From an uncultured Verrucomicrobiota bacterium (GTDB lineage: Bacteria > Verrucomicrobiota > Kiritimatiellia > SS1-B-03-39 > UBA6053): DNA of 64,000 nucleotides. Of the stretch, positions 62,301 through 64,000 are shown in pieces. Below the pieces are notes generated by a model. It saw only the letters and a list, made by a program, of their open reading frames with translations. It did no database searches and was not told the origin of the DNA. Made by a program: the position numbers and the translations under genes. Position 1 is the first letter of the stretch. Every line of letters starts with the position of its first letter. The stretch lies in the NCBI GenBank assembly GCA_937127435.1, contig CAKZLZ010000052.1:1-64000 (forward strand), written 5' to 3'.

Positions 62301-63503
62301 TTACGAGGGGGAAGAATCCGAATCTTCCGGATTGAAAGGTAGCTCAATTTGAAAACAAGCCCCTTTTCCCGAAGAGTTTTGCAGGAGGAGAGCTCCTCCA
62401 TGCCTTTCAATAATTCGTTGAGAAATAAACAAGCCCAGCCCGGTGCCCTTCCCTTCTTCCTTGGTGGTGAAATAGGGCTCAAACACCTTATCAATCAACT
62501 CGGGGGGGATCCCGGGACCATTATCGGAAATTTCAATTCCAATGCCGCTCGAGCGCAAATAGGTCTTTAATCTGACTTCCCCTTCATCGGAAGAAACCGC
62601 ATCCAGTGCGTTGCTCAACAAATTAATGATGGTACGGTGCAACTGCAGGGTATCCGCCTGGATCTCCACTTCATCCAAGCCATCGATAAAGAAATCCAAT
62701 TTAATTTTCCGTTCGCCAATCATCGCTTCCGTTTCCCGACGGATTTTGGACAGAAAAGTAAATACGTTGCAGGAGACCAACTCCAAATCGTTGTTTTTTT
62801 CCAGATTGCGCCAGACCCCGAGCAACTCGGTGCAACGTTCCAGGCCCTCTTCAATCACCGTGATGTATTCCATTGCCGATTCACTGCGGTCCGAGGAACG
62901 GAGAGAATCCTCCACGTTCTTTAATTCGCGCGCGAGCAGGTCTACGGAACTGATCACGACCGTGAGCGGATTACTTAAATCGTGTGCCAACTCGCGGGAA
63001 GCCTGACCGAGCTTGGCCATATTCCGCTTCTCTTCCAACTCGGCCATCAAGGCCTCGGTTAAGTTATGAAGATTGCGTTCGGTTTCATTTTTACGACGGG
63101 TAAAATCTGTCCGGCGAACATTGTCCGCAATCACCCGCATCATTTCCACAGTATCGAAGGGTTTTTTCAGATAATCATTCGCGCCCAAACGAATGGCGGA
63201 ACGGGCGGTTTCCAGAGTGCCGTATCCCGTTAACATGATCACGGAAACAATCTTATCGATTTCACGGATGCGGCGGAGTCCTTCGATACCGTCAACTTCC
63301 GGCATTCGTATATCCATCACAATGGCGTCAGGCTGATATTCTTCGAGCGCCCGGATGCCCTTTTCCACCCGGTCTTCGCAACGTACCTCATACTGCTCCT
63401 TGAGCAGAATGCGCATACTTTCACGGGGACCAAGCTCATCATCAATGATGAGCACCTTTCGTTTTTCGGGCGGAGGAGGCGTAGGTTTAGAATCGGTATC
63501 CAT
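62301..63503 (-). CDS. Response-regulator/histidine-kinase hybrid, soluble
   Basis: A 400-residue signalling protein in the order receiver then kinase. The receiver (about 15-130) has DD (21-22), the phosphorylatable D64 (IVMDIRMP), T92 and K113 (LKKP). A coiled-coil linker (about 135-165) leads to the HisKA box ELAHDLSNPL (H174). The HATPase part has NLLSNALDA, ISDNGPGIP, GTGLGLF. No membrane helices are present, so it works as a cytoplasmic sensor or relay. Its start overlaps the 3' end of the FadL-type gene by 17 bases; its stop is close to the methyltransferase gene. Confidence 0.93.
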   Translation of the reverse strand: MDTDSKPTPPPPEKRKVLIIDDELGPRESMRILLKEQYEVRCEDRVEKGIRALEEYQPDAIVMDIRMPEVDGIEGLRRIREIDKIVSVIMLTGYGTLETARSAIRLGANDYLKKPFDTVEMMRVIADNVRRTDFTRRKNETERNLHNLTEALMAELEEKRNMAKLGQASRELAHDLSNPLTVVISSVDLLARELKNVEDSLRSSDRSESAMEYITVIEEGLERCTELLGVWRNLEKNNDLELVSCNVFTFLSKIRRETEAMIGERKIKLDFFIDGLDEVEIQADTLQLHRTIINLLSNALDAVSSDEGEVRLKTYLRSSGIGIEISDNGPGIPPELIDKVFEPYFTTKEEGKGTGLGLFISQRIIERHGGALLLQNSSGKGACFQIELPFNPEDSDSSPS

Positions 63504-64000
63504 AATTTACTGTCAATAAGTGGGCTTCAAAATCGTAATCACCATTCAAAGCCGGGTTAAGATTATCCGAAACCGTCCGGCCCGAAAACAAGCCGACAGA
63601 ATAGGCGAAATCAAATCGGTGGGGTCCACCGGGGGTATATCCAGCCCCAATTGCGATCACACCCTGATCCTGCTCAGCCGCAGTGGGGAGCATGGTACTT
63701 GTAGGCACCGGGCTTTCGAGATAGATATAGCCTGCACGCAATTCCCATTCGGGATTCAGGGTGTAACAGGCCGAAATGCCGAGGGTGAAATTGTCGTCCC
63801 AATTCATGGGAATGGTATCCGAAGGCAAAAGCGGAGTATTTACACCTGCATTAATATCCAATTGGTCAAAATCGGATTGTTGCGCCCAATCGAGGTTGGT
63901 CTCAATCAGCCACTTTTCATTCACTTGCAGGCTGTAGGCCAATGCAATCACCAGGGGGAAGGTCATCTCGGTTTCAAAATCGCTGACCGGAGCGGCGGGG
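63487..64000 (-). CDS. FadL/OMPP1-type outer-membrane hydrophobic-compound porin, 5' part outside window
   Basis: The 3' ~170 codons of a beta-barrel protein, running off the right edge with an open frame. FadL-family marks: ALAYSLQVNEKWLIETNLDW (split), NFTLGISACYTLNPEWELRAGYIY, GYTPGGPHRFDFAYSVGLF and the C-terminal HLLTVNYGYRF with terminal Phe. FadL proteins import long-chain fatty acids or other hydrophobic compounds. The neighbouring lipid-synthesis genes make fatty-acid import a coherent role. Confidence 0.85.
   Translation of the reverse strand, partial: PAAPVSDFETEMTFPLVIALAYSLQVNEKWLIETNLDWAQQSDFDQLDINAGVNTPLLPSDTIPMNWDDNFTLGISACYTLNPEWELRAGYIYLESPVPTSTMLPTAAEQDQGVIAIGAGYTPGGPHRFDFAYSVGLFSGRTVSDNLNPALNGDYDFEAHLLTVNYGYRF

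Overview
The window looks like chromosomal DNA of a marine, heterotrophic member of the Verrucomicrobiota, probably Opitutae/Puniceicoccales. This is inferred from gene content, not from a marker-gene match: two PEP-CTERM proteins, heparinase II/III-family and other carbohydrate-active enzymes, a sulfatase, zinc-ribbon membrane proteins, ornithine-lipid-type synthesis genes, and several families of short palindromic or microsatellite-like intergenic repeats. The first ~150 bases are about 27% GC and then jump to about 59%, so the left edge may be an assembly or recombination junction.

Layout. 0-2.4 kb: a GH13 enzyme with an odd N-terminus and a secreted peroxiredoxin. 2.4-2.9 kb: a tandem array of 71/103-bp units made of triloop hairpins. 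2.9-10.6 kb: housekeeping and envelope genes (metG, a PEP-CTERM protein, a CPBP protease with a zinc-ribbon partner, aroC, an outer-membrane barrel protein, a frameshifted small secreted gene, a TauE/SafE transporter). 11-26.6 kb: a carbohydrate-degradation locus (heparinase-like lyase, GH5, two unassigned presumed alpha/alpha-toroid enzymes, a CE1-like esterase, GH51, an unassigned secreted protein, an alginate-export-type porin, a class C beta-lactamase-like hydrolase, a polysaccharide deacetylase) with no SusC/SusD pair. 26.8-34.5 kb: gcvT, a phosphodiesterase, a SulP transporter, an acyltransferase, a HAD phosphatase and a DEAD-box helicase, with two intergenic hairpin repeats. 35-44.5 kb: a second catabolic cluster (heparinase-like lyase, PEP-CTERM protein, mannonate dehydratase, RraA-like protein divergent from an IclR regulator, two SGNH hydrolases, a sulfatase), interrupted by a VapBC-type toxin-antitoxin pair. 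44.5 kb: a second array of the hairpin repeat. 44.7-50.7 kb: a yejABEF-type peptide ABC transporter. 51-56 kb: two glycosyltransferase-like genes, trkH-trkA and tRNA-Ser(GCU). 56.2-59.9 kb: an enoyl-ACP reductase, a small basic protein, pyrG and a HAD phosphatase. 59.9-64 kb: a tightly packed minus-strand operon (FadL-type porin, receiver-kinase hybrid, methyltransferase, OlsB-like and OlsA-like acyltransferases) that looks dedicated to fatty-acid uptake and amino-acid-containing membrane lipids.

How the genes may work together. The two catabolic clusters suggest extracellular or periplasmic attack on a uronic-acid-containing, acylated and sulfated polysaccharide, entry of oligomers through the alginate-export-type porin, further processing by cytoplasmic GH5 and sulfatase, and channelling of the uronate through mannonate dehydratase to 2-keto-3-deoxygluconate under IclR control. 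The substrate is not determined by the sequence. The most unusual signals are the paired hairpin-repeat arrays, which show a compensatory base-pair change between loci, the SusCD-less glycan locus, the fused and apparently degenerate transferase at 51.8 kb, and the lipid operon at the right edge.
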